From the NCBI GenBank assembly GCA_963743035.1, contig CAVUOB010000018.1, positions 744,001 to 808,000 on the forward strand: DNA of 64,000 nt. The letters run 5' to 3'. The stretch's first letter is position 1. Every line of letters begins with the position of its first letter. This DNA is from PALSA-911 sp963743035 (GTDB lineage: Bacteria; Pseudomonadota; Alphaproteobacteria; Acetobacterales; Acetobacteraceae). Position numbers and translations under genes: made by a program. Below the pieces are notes generated by a model. The model searched no databases. It had not been told where the DNA came from and saw nothing but the letters and a program-made list of their open reading frames with translations. Below are positions 26,377 to 35,981 of this stretch, in pieces.

Positions 26377-26894
26377 GAAGCCGGCACGTCCGTGTCGCCC
26401 AGGCCCAGGGGACGCTGCATCTGCACCACGTCCAGCCAACGGCCGAATTTCAGCCCGGCGGCGCGCAGCGTGCCCACGTGCTGGAAGCCCAGGCTGGCAT
26501 GCACCCCGATCGAGCCGACATTCTCCGAATCGCCGATCACCGCGATCATGGTGCGAAACCCGGCGGCGGTGGCGGTCTCGATCAGCTGCGCGCCCAGCGC
26601 CTTGCCGACGCCCTGGCCGCGCACGTCGTCGCGGATATAGACGCTGTCCTCCGCGGTGAAGCGATAGGCCGATCGGTCGCGGAACTGGGCGTAATAGGCG
26701 AAGCCGAGCACGCCGGTGGCGTCGCTCGCCACCAGCCACGCCCAGCCATGGTCGACGACCTTGCGGTAGCGGACGGTCATTTCCTCGATCGAGGGAGGCT
26801 CCTCCTCGAAGGTGCCGGTGCCGTTCAGCACATGGTGGGCGTAGATGGCCTGGATCTCGGGAAGGTCGGCCGGGGTGGCGTCACGGATCTGCAT
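26373..26894 (-). CDS. GNAT N-acetyltransferase, phosphinothricin acetyltransferase-like
   Basis: The 173-residue protein starts MQIRDATPADLPEIQAIYAHHV and contains GTGTFEEEPPS, the acetyl-CoA loop RDDVRGQGVGKALG, and VIGDSENVGSIGVHASLGFQHVG. This is the pattern of the Pat/Bar subfamily of GNAT acetyltransferases. Its natural substrate may be an amino acid analogue or a small amine. It is followed by the AlkA-like glycosylase with a 4-base overlap. Confidence 0.9.
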   Translation of the reverse strand: MQIRDATPADLPEIQAIYAHHVLNGTGTFEEEPPSIEEMTVRYRKVVDHGWAWLVASDATGVLGFAYYAQFRDRSAYRFTAEDSVYIRDDVRGQGVGKALGAQLIETATAAGFRTMIAVIGDSENVGSIGVHASLGFQHVGTLRAAGLKFGRWLDVVQMQRPLGLGDTDVPAS

Positions 26895-27336
26895 GCTTGC
26901 ACCGGTTCGGAAAAAAGGGTTCGGGCGGGAGCTCCGGGCAGGAGGTCCCGGCGAGGCCGGCCGGACGGTCCCGGACCGGGCTCACGACATGTTCAGCCAT
27001 CTGTTCATCGCTTGCACATACTATTCAGTCAAATTGCGGATGTCGCCGGCCGCGCGAAGGTCCTGTTTTGATGGCAAAGCTGCAGGATAGACCCGCAGTT
27101 TCGGGCCTTGGCCGGGGGCAGGCAAGGAATTGGACAGCGATGGAACAAGGATGTACCGATTGATTTCAGCCAGCCGCCATGGGCATATTGGGCGCGATTG
27201 CGTCATTTGGCGTGTATTAGGAAGCAGGCCCCGGGGCGTGCGCGGTTCTGCCGTCACGCCTCCCGAAGGACATTCGAGCCATGATGCCGGGCAGGCATGC
27301 TTAGAGACCGGTCAAGAATCCGCATAGGAGCCGCTT
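26895..27336. other. Gene-free 442-bp region upstream of the type I secretion locus
   Basis: This gap lies between the divergent GNAT gene and the type I secretion ABC gene. It is less GC-rich than its surroundings, with AT-rich patches around 27005-27035 and 27155-27215. No ORF with gene-like codon use was found. It probably carries the promoters for both flanking genes. A possible -35/-10 pair (TTGCAC with ACTATT) occurs at about 27013-27026 but the spacing is poor. An AGGAG ribosome site at 27326-27330 belongs to the ABC gene. Confidence 0.5.
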
Positions 27337-29629
27337 GTGGACGATATTGAGGGACATTCCTTCGCTACCGTTGGCCTCGCTGGCGCTGGCGGGGGCGGTG
27401 ATCACGCCAACGCGACGGATGCCGGCTTTCGTCCGCGCGAGGAGCGGGTGGATCCGCGCCTGCGCGCCGTGTCGCTGGCCGCGCGCTATTACGGCATGGA
27501 ACTGGACGAGAGCGATTTCCGCCGCGCATCAGGCGAATCGGCTGCCTCCGCCGCCTCATTGGCGGCCTGGGCGCAGGATAGCGGCCTGTGGGCCAAGGGC
27601 GTCCGGCTGAATTGGCGGCAGCTGCTGCGCCTGCAATCGGCCGGCCCCGTGGTGCTGCTGTTCAGGGACGGCAGCGCCGGCCTGATGACCGGCACCAACC
27701 CGGACAGCCGGGTGGTGCTGATCAAGGACCCGCTGGCCGCGGTCAGCGAACCCGCCGTCGCCGTCGACGAGATGCGGCTGGCGCAGGTGTGGTCCGGCGA
27801 GGTGGTGCTGGTGCGCGCCAATCGCGGCATCGCGGAGTCGGACGCGCCGTTCAACCGCAGCTGGCTGATCTCCCTGGTCGGGAAGGAACGGCGGTCGCTG
27901 CGCGACATCGGCTTCGCCTCGCTCACGCTCAGCTTCCTGACGATCTTCCCGCCTTTGCTGGTGATGGTGGCCGTCGACCGGGTGCTGACCCATCACAGCT
28001 ATTCCACGCTGACCCTGCTGGCCGTCATCCTGGCGATCGGCGTTTTCTATGAAACGCTGCCTCGGCCATGCGCGCCGGATGATCGTGCTGACCGTCGGCA
28101 CAAGGCTCGACACCAAGCTGAACCTGCACATCTTCGCCCGCCTGCTGCGCCTGCCGCTGGATTACTTCGAGCGCCATCCCGCCGGCGAGACGATGCACAA
28201 CCTGAACCAGATCAACAAGGTGCGGGAATTCCTGACCGGCAAGCTGCTGACCACCTTCCTGGACATGTTCACGCTGGTGGTGCTGCTGCCGTTCCTGTTC
28301 TACCTCAACGCCACCCTGGCCTGGATGGTGGTGGCCTGTTCGGCGATGATCGCGCTGATCATCCTCGCCTTCCTGCGGCCGCTGCGCTCCGTCTTCGGCA
28401 AGGTGATCGCGGCGGAGGTCGCCCGCGCCTCGGTGCTGGGCGAGACCATTTTCGGCGTGAAGACGGTCAAGTCCCTGGCGATCGAGCCGCAGCGCAAGGA
28501 ATTATGGGACGCCAAGGTAGCCGATGCCGGCAAGTGGCGCATGGAATTCGGCAAGCTCGCGAGCTGGCCGCAGACTCTGATCACGCCGCTCGAGCGCTTC
28601 ATGTCCATCGGCATCATCCTGCTCGGCGCCTATCTGGCCCTGCGCGATGACACCGGCTACGCGGTCGGCTCGCTGTTCGCGTTCATGATGCTGTCGATGC
28701 GCGTCGCCCAGCCGCTGGTCGGGCTGGCGCGGCTGATCGAGGATTTCGAGGAATTCAGCGCCGCCATCGGCCAGGCCGGCTCGGTGCTGAACCGGCCGCT
28801 GGAGGTGGATGCCGCATCCGGCGGGCTGCGCCCGAAATTCGAGGGCGCGGTCATGGTCGACGACCTCTCCTTCACCTATGGCGGCACCAAGGTGCCGGCT
28901 TTGGACCGCGTCACCTTCTCGATCCCGGCCGGCACCATGCTGGGCGTGGTCGGGCGCAGCGGCTCGGGCAAATCCACCCTGGCGCGGCTGCTGCAGGGCA
29001 TCAACCGTGACTACTCCGGCTTCCTGAAGATCGACGGCGCGGATCTGCGCGAGATCAATCTGCGCCATCTGCGTTCCTCCTTCGGCGTGGTGCTGCAGGA
29101 CAACTTCCTGTTCCGCGGCTCCATCCGCGACAACATCATCGCCGGCCGTCCCGGCCTGACGATCGAGGATGTGGTGCGCGCCGCCCGGCTGGCCGGCGCG
29201 GAAGAGTTCATCGAGCGGATGCCGAACGGCTACGAGACCTATATCGAGGAGGGCTCGCCCAACCTGTCCGGCGGCCAGAAGCAGCGCCTGGCGATCGCCC
29301 GCGCGCTGATCCAGGATCCGCGCATCCTGATCCTGGACGAGGCCACCAGCGCGCTGGATCCGGAGAGCGAGGCGCTGGTGAACGCCAATCTGAACCGCAT
29401 CGCTCGCGGCCGGACCATGGTCATCGTCTCCCACCGGCTGTCCTCGCTGACCGAGTGCGACCAGATCCTGGTGCTGGAGAAGGGCAAACTGGTGGACATC
29501 GCGCCGCACCGCACATTGCTTGAACGCTGCTCCCTGTATCGCCAGCTTTGGGCGCAGCAGAACCGTCATATGGATATTCAGGGTACCCGTCATGCAGCGA
29601 TCGCCCCAACCCTCCTCCAAGGCGATTAA
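27337..29629 (+). pseudogene. Type I secretion ABC transporter (HlyB-like), frameshifted
   Basis: Two frames join into one protein of about 763 residues. The first part (GTG at 27337, AGGAG 6 nt upstream) has a C39-like domain without the catalytic Cys, then the first membrane helices. The second part, in another frame, carries the rest of the membrane domain and an ATPase with Walker A GRSGSGKST, signature LSGGQKQRLAIARA and Walker B ILILDEATSALD. One extra C at 28060-28061 separates them; without it the sequence reads FYETLLGHARRM. Such proteins export RTX-type substrates with an adaptor protein, encoded next. A sequence error is as likely as a real lesion. Confidence 0.88.
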
Positions 29630-31031
29630 TCGGGTGGCAAGCAATCGAGGGACGACGGGTCGCGACGAGTTGGACGACGAACCCACGCTGCCGGTGGTTC
29701 TGGAGTTCCAGTCGCCATCGGCCGGCATCCTGGCGATGCCGGTGCCGCGCTCGGCGCGCGGCACGGTCTGGGTGATCGGCTCGATGTTCGCCGCCTGCGT
29801 GGTGGCGCTCGGGCTGATCCATGTCGACCGCGTGGTCACTGCCTCCGGCCGCGTCGTGTCGAGCGCGTCGAACGTCGTGGTGCAGCCGCTGGAAACCGCG
29901 ATCGTGCGCTCGATCGAGGTGCATGAGGGCCAGCAGGTCCATGCCGGCGACCTGCTCGCCAAGCTCGACCCCACTTTCGCGGTCGCCGACATGGGCGCGC
30001 TGGTGGCGCAGGTCTCCAGCCTGCAGGGCGAGGTTTCCCGGCTGCAGGCGGAGGCGGACGAAAAGCCGTTCACCTATTCCGGGCTCGACCCGTCGCTGTC
30101 GCTGCAGGCCGCGATCTACGCCCAGCGTGCGGCCGAGCGCAGCTACAAGCTGGAGAACTACCGCCAGAAGATCGACGGCTTGCGCGCCACGGTGAACCGC
30201 TCCGTGGCCGATGCCGCGGCGTATCGCGAGCGGCTGGCCGTGGCGCAGAACGTCGAGGCGATGCGCAAGGGCCTGGAAAAGCTGCAGGTCGGCAGCAAGC
30301 TGAACTCCCTGGCCGCAACCGACAGCCGCCTCGAGGTCGCGCGTGCCCTCTCCACCGCGATCGAGACCGGGGAGACGGCGAAGCGTGATCTGAGCGCGAT
30401 GGAGGCCGAACGCGACGGCTACATGCAGAACTGGAAGGCGCAGACTTCGCAGACCCTGACCGAGCAGGTCCGCAAGCTCAGCGACGCCCGCGAATTGCTG
30501 AACAAGGCGCAATTGCGCCGCCAACTGGTGGAATTGCGCGCCGACCGCGATGCCACGGTGCTGACGCTGGCACGCGTATCGGTCGGCTCGGTGCTGCAAT
30601 CGGGCGAGCAGTTCATCACCCTGGTGCCGAGCGACGCGCCGATGGAGGTCGAGGCCAATATCGCCGGCCGCGACGACGGCTTCGTGCATGTCGGCGATCC
30701 CGTGGCGATCAAGTTCGACACCTTCCCGTTCAGCACCTACGGCAAGGCCGACGGCACGGTGCGGATCGTCAGCGCGGACAGCTTCACCCTCGCCGATACG
30801 CAATCCACCCGCAGCCCCGGCGCGGTGCCGCTGCCCGGCAACAGCACGGAGCCGTTCTATCGCGCGCGGATCTCCATCGATCAGGTCAATCTGCACAACG
30901 TGCCGGCGAATTTCCGGGTATCGCCCGGCATGCCCGTGACCGCGGACATCAAGGTCGGCAAGCGCACGGTGCTGAGCTATCTGCTGGGCCGTATCCTGCC
31001 GGTAACCCAGGAGGGGATGCGCGAGCCGTGA
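29592..31031 (+). CDS. HlyD-family type I secretion membrane fusion protein
   Basis: The 479-residue periplasmic adaptor has a cytoplasmic N-terminus, one membrane helix (about 57-77) and a lipoyl/barrel-sandwich segment (VVVQPLETAIVRSIEVHEGQ, GDLLAKLDPT). A long coiled-coil hairpin spans about 135-310, and a beta-barrel follows with EVEANIAGRDDGFVHVGDPV and IKFDTFPF, the HlyD C-terminal hallmark. It links the ABC exporter to an outer-membrane TolC-like channel. The ATG at 29592 overlaps the ABC gene by 38 nt; a start at 29737 is an alternative. No TolC homologue lies in the window. Confidence 0.92.
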   Translation: MQRSPQPSSKAINRVASNRGTTGRDELDDEPTLPVVLEFQSPSAGILAMPVPRSARGTVWVIGSMFAACVVALGLIHVDRVVTASGRVVSSASNVVVQPLETAIVRSIEVHEGQQVHAGDLLAKLDPTFAVADMGALVAQVSSLQGEVSRLQAEADEKPFTYSGLDPSLSLQAAIYAQRAAERSYKLENYRQKIDGLRATVNRSVADAAAYRERLAVAQNVEAMRKGLEKLQVGSKLNSLAATDSRLEVARALSTAIETGETAKRDLSAMEAERDGYMQNWKAQTSQTLTEQVRKLSDARELLNKAQLRRQLVELRADRDATVLTLARVSVGSVLQSGEQFITLVPSDAPMEVEANIAGRDDGFVHVGDPVAIKFDTFPFSTYGKADGTVRIVSADSFTLADTQSTRSPGAVPLPGNSTEPFYRARISIDQVNLHNVPANFRVSPGMPVTADIKVGKRTVLSYLLGRILPVTQEGMREP

Positions 31032-31089
31032 CGAGCGGTGCGGCCATTCCTGGCCCGCGTGCATTTGCCGGCCTGAGGATCCGTCTCGG

Positions 31090-32906
31090 ATGAAGGCGCT
31101 CGACCGCGTCAATGCCCTCATCTCGCCGGCTGCCGCGCTACGCCGGGCCGAGGACCTGTTCGCGCGGGGCCAGCACGCCAAGGCCTTCACCCTGTATGCC
31201 CGCGCCGCGCGGGCCGGTCTGCCGGAGGCGGAATACCGGGTCGGGCGCAGCTACCTCGAGGCGGCGGGCGTGCCGCGCAGCCGCGTCGAAGGCATCCGTT
31301 GGCTGGAGCGCGCCGCGGAACACGGCCATACCGAGGCGCAAGCGCTGCTTGCCGCGTTGTACCTGCACGGGCTCGGCGGTCCACGTGATGGCGGCGCGTC
31401 GGCGGATGGCGGTGCGGCCAGCAGCCTGTTCGCCAGCAACGAGACGCAGGATCCGGATTACGTCACCGCCGCCCGCTGGGCGCGCATGGCGGCCGAGGCC
31501 GGGTCCGCCGACGGCCAGGCGGTGCTCGCCTATATGCTGACCGCCGGCCCCGAGGAGATGCGCGACCTCGAGGCGGCGCATCGCTGGTACGAGCGTTCGG
31601 CCGAGGCCGGCTGTCCGCAGGGCGCGCTCGGCTTCGCCCTGTCGCTGGCCCGCGACGCCCAGGATGAGGCGACGCATCGGCGCGTGGTGCATTACCTCGG
31701 CCGCGCCGCGGAAGCGGACCTGCCGACGGCGCTGTATCTGCTCGGCGTGCTGCATGAACGCGGCGTCGGGGTGGAGCGCGATCTCGCCGCCGCGGCGCAG
31801 CTCTATCGCCGCGCCGCGGAAAAGGGCAACCGCTCCGGCCAGGCGCGCTGGGGACTGGCGCTGATGGAGGGGCTGGGCGTCGACGCCAACCCGTCCGAGG
31901 GCGAATCCTGGCTGCGCCGGGCGGCGCTTGCCGGGGATGCGGAGGCCGCGGCCCTGGTCGGCGACATCTACGCCAAGGGCGGCAAGCTGCCGCCGAACTA
32001 TGCCGAGGCGGCGATGTGGATGCGCCGCGCCGCCGAGGCCGGGCACGCGGGCGCCGCGCGCACCCTCGGCCTGCTGCATCTGACCGGCGCCGGCGTGGCG
32101 CCCGACCCCGAGGAGGCGGCGCACTGGCTGCGCATCGCCGGCGAGGCCGGCGACAAGCACGCGCGGGCCGATCTCGCCAATCTGGTGCTGAAGGGCGTCG
32201 GCGGGACCGACGACCTGGTGCGCACGCGCCAGTGGTTCGAGCAGGCGGCCGCTTCCGGCGATCTGGTCGCCGCGTTCAACTACGGCGTCTGCCTGGCGCA
32301 GGGCGTCGGCGTCCAGAAGGACGAGAAGCAGGCCGCGATCTGGCTCCGCCGCGCGGCGGAGCGCGTGGTCAACGCCCAGGTACCTGGTACGGCCGAATGC
32401 TGGTCGAAGGCCGCGGCGTGGACAAGGATCTGGAAGCAGGCCGCAGCTGGATCGCCCGGGCGGCCGAGGTCGGGATGCTCGACGCGCAGGTGGCGCTGGC
32501 GGACATGATGCTGAACGGCGGCGGCGGTCCGCGCGACCATCAGGCGGCGCTGGCGCTGTTCGAAAAGGCGGCGGCGAAGGGCCATGTCGGGGCGACCTTC
32601 GCCATGGGCGCGATGCTGGGCGGCGGGCACGACGTGCCGATGGACCGGCCGAGCGCCCAGCGCTGGTTCCGCCAGGCCGCCGAACGCGGCCATCCGGTGG
32701 CGCAAATGATGCTCGGGCGCTATCTGGCGCGAGGCCTGGCCGGCGAGACCCATGCGGAGCAGGCGCGACACTGGCTGCGCCTCGCTCTGTCCAGCGGCCA
32801 GCAGGACGCCGCCGCCGACCTGGCCGCCTTGCCGCCGGAGCCTGCGCGGCCCGATCCCTCGGCGCCGTCGGGCGTGGAACCGGTCGCCCACGCGGTCGGG
32901 CTCTGA
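31090..32906 (+). pseudogene. Sel1-repeat (SLR) protein, frameshifted near the last third
   Basis: The protein is built almost entirely of Sel1-like repeats of about 36 residues, for example AEYRVGRSYLEAAGV, ALYLLGVLHERGVGVERDLA and AARTLGLLHLTGAGVAPDP. The first frame (from ATG 31090) leaves the repeat pattern after RRAAERVVNAQ, at about 32380-32390. The pattern resumes at once in another frame (WYGRMLVEGRGVDKDLEAG) and ends at 32906. One missing or two extra bases near 32385 would give about 605 residues. SLR proteins are scaffolds for protein complexes. Its position between the HlyD and glycosyltransferase genes suggests a role in assembly of the secretion/glycosylation machinery. Confidence 0.85.
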
Positions 32907-32979
32907 TCCGCCCGGACATGGCGCCGCCTGCGCCGGAACAGCCGGACCCCGCCGATCCGCCATCCTCGCCACCCAGGCC

Positions 32980-35889
32980 TTGCAGCAAGGCCAGGCGGAG
33001 GCCGCGCGCGGCGATCCGGCGGCGGCGCGCCGATGGTTCGAGCGGGCCTGCCGGCTGGCCCCCGGCGATGACACCGCGGCGCTTTGCCTGGCCGGCACCT
33101 GCCTCGGCCAGGATGATGTCCGCGCCGCCGCCCTGTTCTCCCGCGTATCGGACCGGCACGATGTTCGCGAGGCCTGGCTCGGCCTGGCCCTGGCGCGGCT
33201 GCGTCTGGGGGAGGGGGCGGCCGCCGCCTCGGCGCTGCAGGCCGTACTCACCCGCTTCATCGTCGAGCGTCCGGGCGAGATCGCCGCTCTTGCCGGGAAG
33301 ATCCTGCCGGCGACGGACGCACCCGGCTGGTGCGGCCTCGGCCCCGGCGGCACGCTGCTGACCGGTTCCACGGGCCCGGTAACGCTGGTGCTCGACGGTG
33401 CGCCCGTGGTTCTGCGGGGAGGCAGGCTTCCCGCCGGATGGCAACGCGCCACGCGCCTGGATGTGAGCCGTGCCGGCAGGCCGTTGCTCGGCAGCCCGAT
33501 CGACATTGCCGCGATCTGCCGCACCGAAGGCTGCGTCTGGGTCCGCGACGGCGGGCTGGAGGGTTGGGCCTGGCATCCCGGCAACCCCGAAGCCGACCCG
33601 AGCCTGACGCTGCGGCCGATCGGTGACCCGGCGACCGATCCGGCCGCCGCACCGACACTCACGGCCGACGATCCGGACATGGAAGTGTCGGGCAATTCCG
33701 TGCTGGCACGGCCGCGCCGGTTCCATGTGCCCGCCTCCGCCCTGGCCGGCCTGGCGGGCCCGATTGCGGTGACCGGGCCCGATGGGCGGCATCTGTCCGG
33801 CAGTCCGCTCGATCCCGGCGCGGAGCGGCGGGAAGCGGTGGCGGCGGCGCTGGCGGTGGCGGCGCGTTTCCCCGCAGGCGCCGGCGATGTGGCGCGGCCC
33901 CGGGCGACCTCCCGCGCTCCGCCGGTCGATGTAGTGGTCCCCGTGCATGGCGGCGGCGCGGTCACGCTCGATTGCCTGGAGACGGTGCTGGCGGCGCTGC
34001 CGCGCGGCAGCCGGCTGGTGGTGGTGGACGACGCCACGCCCGATGCGGAACTGGTGCGTGCGCTGGATGGCCTGGCCGCGAGGCGGCGCATCCGGCTGAT
34101 CCGCCATGGCGCCAATCTCGGCTTTCCCGCCAGCGCCAATGCCGGGCTGCGTGCCTGCGCCGGGCGCGACGTGGTGCTGCTGAACAGCGACACGCTGGTG
34201 CCGCCGGGCTGGCTGGAGCGGCTGCGCGCGGCCGCCTACGCGGCCGGCGATATCGGCAGCGCCACGCCGCTGTCCAATGACGCGTCGATCCTTAGCTATC
34301 CCGGCCCAGCCGGCAGCAACTCGGTGCCGTCGAGGGCGGAGACCGACCGTCTCGACCGGCTCGCCGCCGGGGCCAATGGCGGGACGGTGGTCGATATCCC
34401 CACCGCTATCGGCTTCTGCATGTATATCCGCCGCGACTGCCTGGATGCGGTGGGCGCGCTGCGGGAGGACGTCTTCGCCCAGGGCTATGGCGAGGAGAAC
34501 GATTTCTGCGTTCGCGCGCGCCATCTCGGCTGGCGCCATGTCGCGGCCCCCGGGGTGTTCGTCGCCCATCGCACCGGCCAGTCCTTCGGCCCGGCGCGCG
34601 AACCGCTGCTGGCGCGCAACGCCGCGGTGCTGGACCGGCTGCATCCCGGCTACGCCGCGCTGATCGCCGAGTACGCCGTGGCCGACCCGCTGGCCGAGGC
34701 CCGCCGGCGGATCGACGCGGCGCGCTGGAAAGAAGGTCGGGGGCGGAAAGCGCGCGGGCGGGAAGCGGGGGGGCGCGGCATCCGGCGTGCGGCGATGATC
34801 CTGATCACCCATTTCCACGGCGGCGGCACGGAACGGCAGGTCCGCGTCCAGTGCGAGGCCGCGCGCGCCGCCGGGCAGCGCCCCATCGTGCTGCGCCCGG
34901 CCCGGCTGGCGGACGGATCGACGGCGGTGATGCTCGGCGAGGGGGAGGCGACCGACTACCCCAATCTGCGCTTCGCGATACCGGCCGAGATGCCCGCGCT
35001 GATCCGCCTGCTCGCCGCCGAGCGGCCGGTGGGCGCGCAGCTGCATCACCTGCTCGGGCATAACTATGCCGTGCTGCAGGTGATCGACAGGCTGGGCATT
35101 CCCTATGACGTGCACGTGCACGACAGCGCCGCCTTCTGCCCCCGCGTGGGGCTGCTCGGTCCGGACCGGCGCTATTGCGGCGAGCCGGAGACCGTCCATT
35201 GCGAGGCTTGCATCGCCGATATCGGCCGCAAGGACGGGCTCGACATCCCGGTGGCGGAGCTGCGCAGCGTTTCAGCCGGCATCCTCGGCGCGGCGCGGCG
35301 GGTCGTGGTGCCGTCGCAGGACACCGCCACGCGCATCCACCGGCATTTCCCCGCCACAAAGCCGGTGATCGTCGAGCATGATGACGACACGGCGATCGCC
35401 GAGCCGCTTCCGCCTCGGCAGGTCATCCACTCCGGCACCGCCCGGCCGATCTGCCGCGTGGCGGTGGTCGGCGCCATCGGGCTGGAGAAGGGTTACGAGG
35501 TTCTGCTGGCCTGCGCGCGCGATGCCGCCTGGCGGGACCTGCCGCTCGAATTCATCGTCATCGGCCATAGCATCGACGATGCGCGGCTGCTGGCCACGGG
35601 ACGGGTGTTCGTAACCGGCGAGTACCGGACGGAGGAGGCGGTGGAGCTGATCCGCGCGCAGCAGGCGTCGCTCGCGCTGCTGCCCTCGATCTGGCCGGAG
35701 ACCTGGTGCTTTACGCTGACGGAGGCCTGGCAGGCCGGGCTGCAGGCGGCCTGTTTCGATATCGGCGCGCCGGCCGACCGCGTCCGCCGCAGCGGCCGCG
35801 GCTTCGTGCTGCCACTGGGGCTGCCGGCCGCCGCCATCAATCATTCACTGATTGCCGCAGCCGGTCTCGCGCGCGAAGAAAGGGCCTGA
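32980..35889 (+). CDS. Bifunctional glycosyltransferase (TPR-like / GT2 / GT4)
   Basis: This very large protein has a short TPR-like N-terminus (ARRWFERACRLAPGDDTAALCL) and a beta-rich region with GLEGWAWHPGNPEADP. A GT2 domain (PVDVVVPVHGGG, LVVVDDATPD, NLGFPASANAGLR, VVLLNSDTLVPPGWL with DxD-like residues) is followed by a second, GT4-like transferase (ITHFHGGGTERQV, VVGAIGLEKGYEVLL, SIWPETWCFTLTEAWQAGL). It probably adds sugars to a protein or polysaccharide. The start is uncertain: TTG at 32980 lies in frame, while ATG 32918 is in another frame and would need a frameshift at about 32960. It follows the SLR gene closely. Confidence 0.85.
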   Translation: MQQGQAEAARGDPAAARRWFERACRLAPGDDTAALCLAGTCLGQDDVRAAALFSRVSDRHDVREAWLGLALARLRLGEGAAAASALQAVLTRFIVERPGEIAALAGKILPATDAPGWCGLGPGGTLLTGSTGPVTLVLDGAPVVLRGGRLPAGWQRATRLDVSRAGRPLLGSPIDIAAICRTEGCVWVRDGGLEGWAWHPGNPEADPSLTLRPIGDPATDPAAAPTLTADDPDMEVSGNSVLARPRRFHVPASALAGLAGPIAVTGPDGRHLSGSPLDPGAERREAVAAALAVAARFPAGAGDVARPRATSRAPPVDVVVPVHGGGAVTLDCLETVLAALPRGSRLVVVDDATPDAELVRALDGLAARRRIRLIRHGANLGFPASANAGLRACAGRDVVLLNSDTLVPPGWLERLRAAAYAAGDIGSATPLSNDASILSYPGPAGSNSVPSRAETDRLDRLAAGANGGTVVDIPTAIGFCMYIRRDCLDAVGALREDVFAQGYGEENDFCVRARHLGWRHVAAPGVFVAHRTGQSFGPAREPLLARNAAVLDRLHPGYAALIAEYAVADPLAEARRRIDAARWKEGRGRKARGREAGGRGIRRAAMILITHFHGGGTERQVRVQCEAARAAGQRPIVLRPARLADGSTAVMLGEGEATDYPNLRFAIPAEMPALIRLLAAERPVGAQLHHLLGHNYAVLQVIDRLGIPYDVHVHDSAAFCPRVGLLGPDRRYCGEPETVHCEACIADIGRKDGLDIPVAELRSVSAGILGAARRVVVPSQDTATRIHRHFPATKPVIVEHDDDTAIAEPLPPRQVIHSGTARPICRVAVVGAIGLEKGYEVLLACARDAAWRDLPLEFIVIGHSIDDARLLATGRVFVTGEYRTEEAVELIRAQQASLALLPSIWPETWCFTLTEAWQAGLQAACFDIGAPADRVRRSGRGFVLPLGLPAAAINHSLIAAAGLAREERA

Positions 35890-35981
35890 TAAACAATCGC
35901 GAGCAGCAAAGCTGACCTGCTTGGGCAGTCCTCCCAGGCAGCGGCGATGATTTGATCGATTGGCTCAGTTGAGGTGGTTAC

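Noticed and set aside
31138..35199. A very long reverse-strand open frame opposite the secretion/glycosyltransferase genes.
   Set aside because: It is antisense to clear Sel1 and glycosyltransferase genes, and its composition is Arg/Pro/Gly-rich without domains, as expected from GC-rich codon bias.
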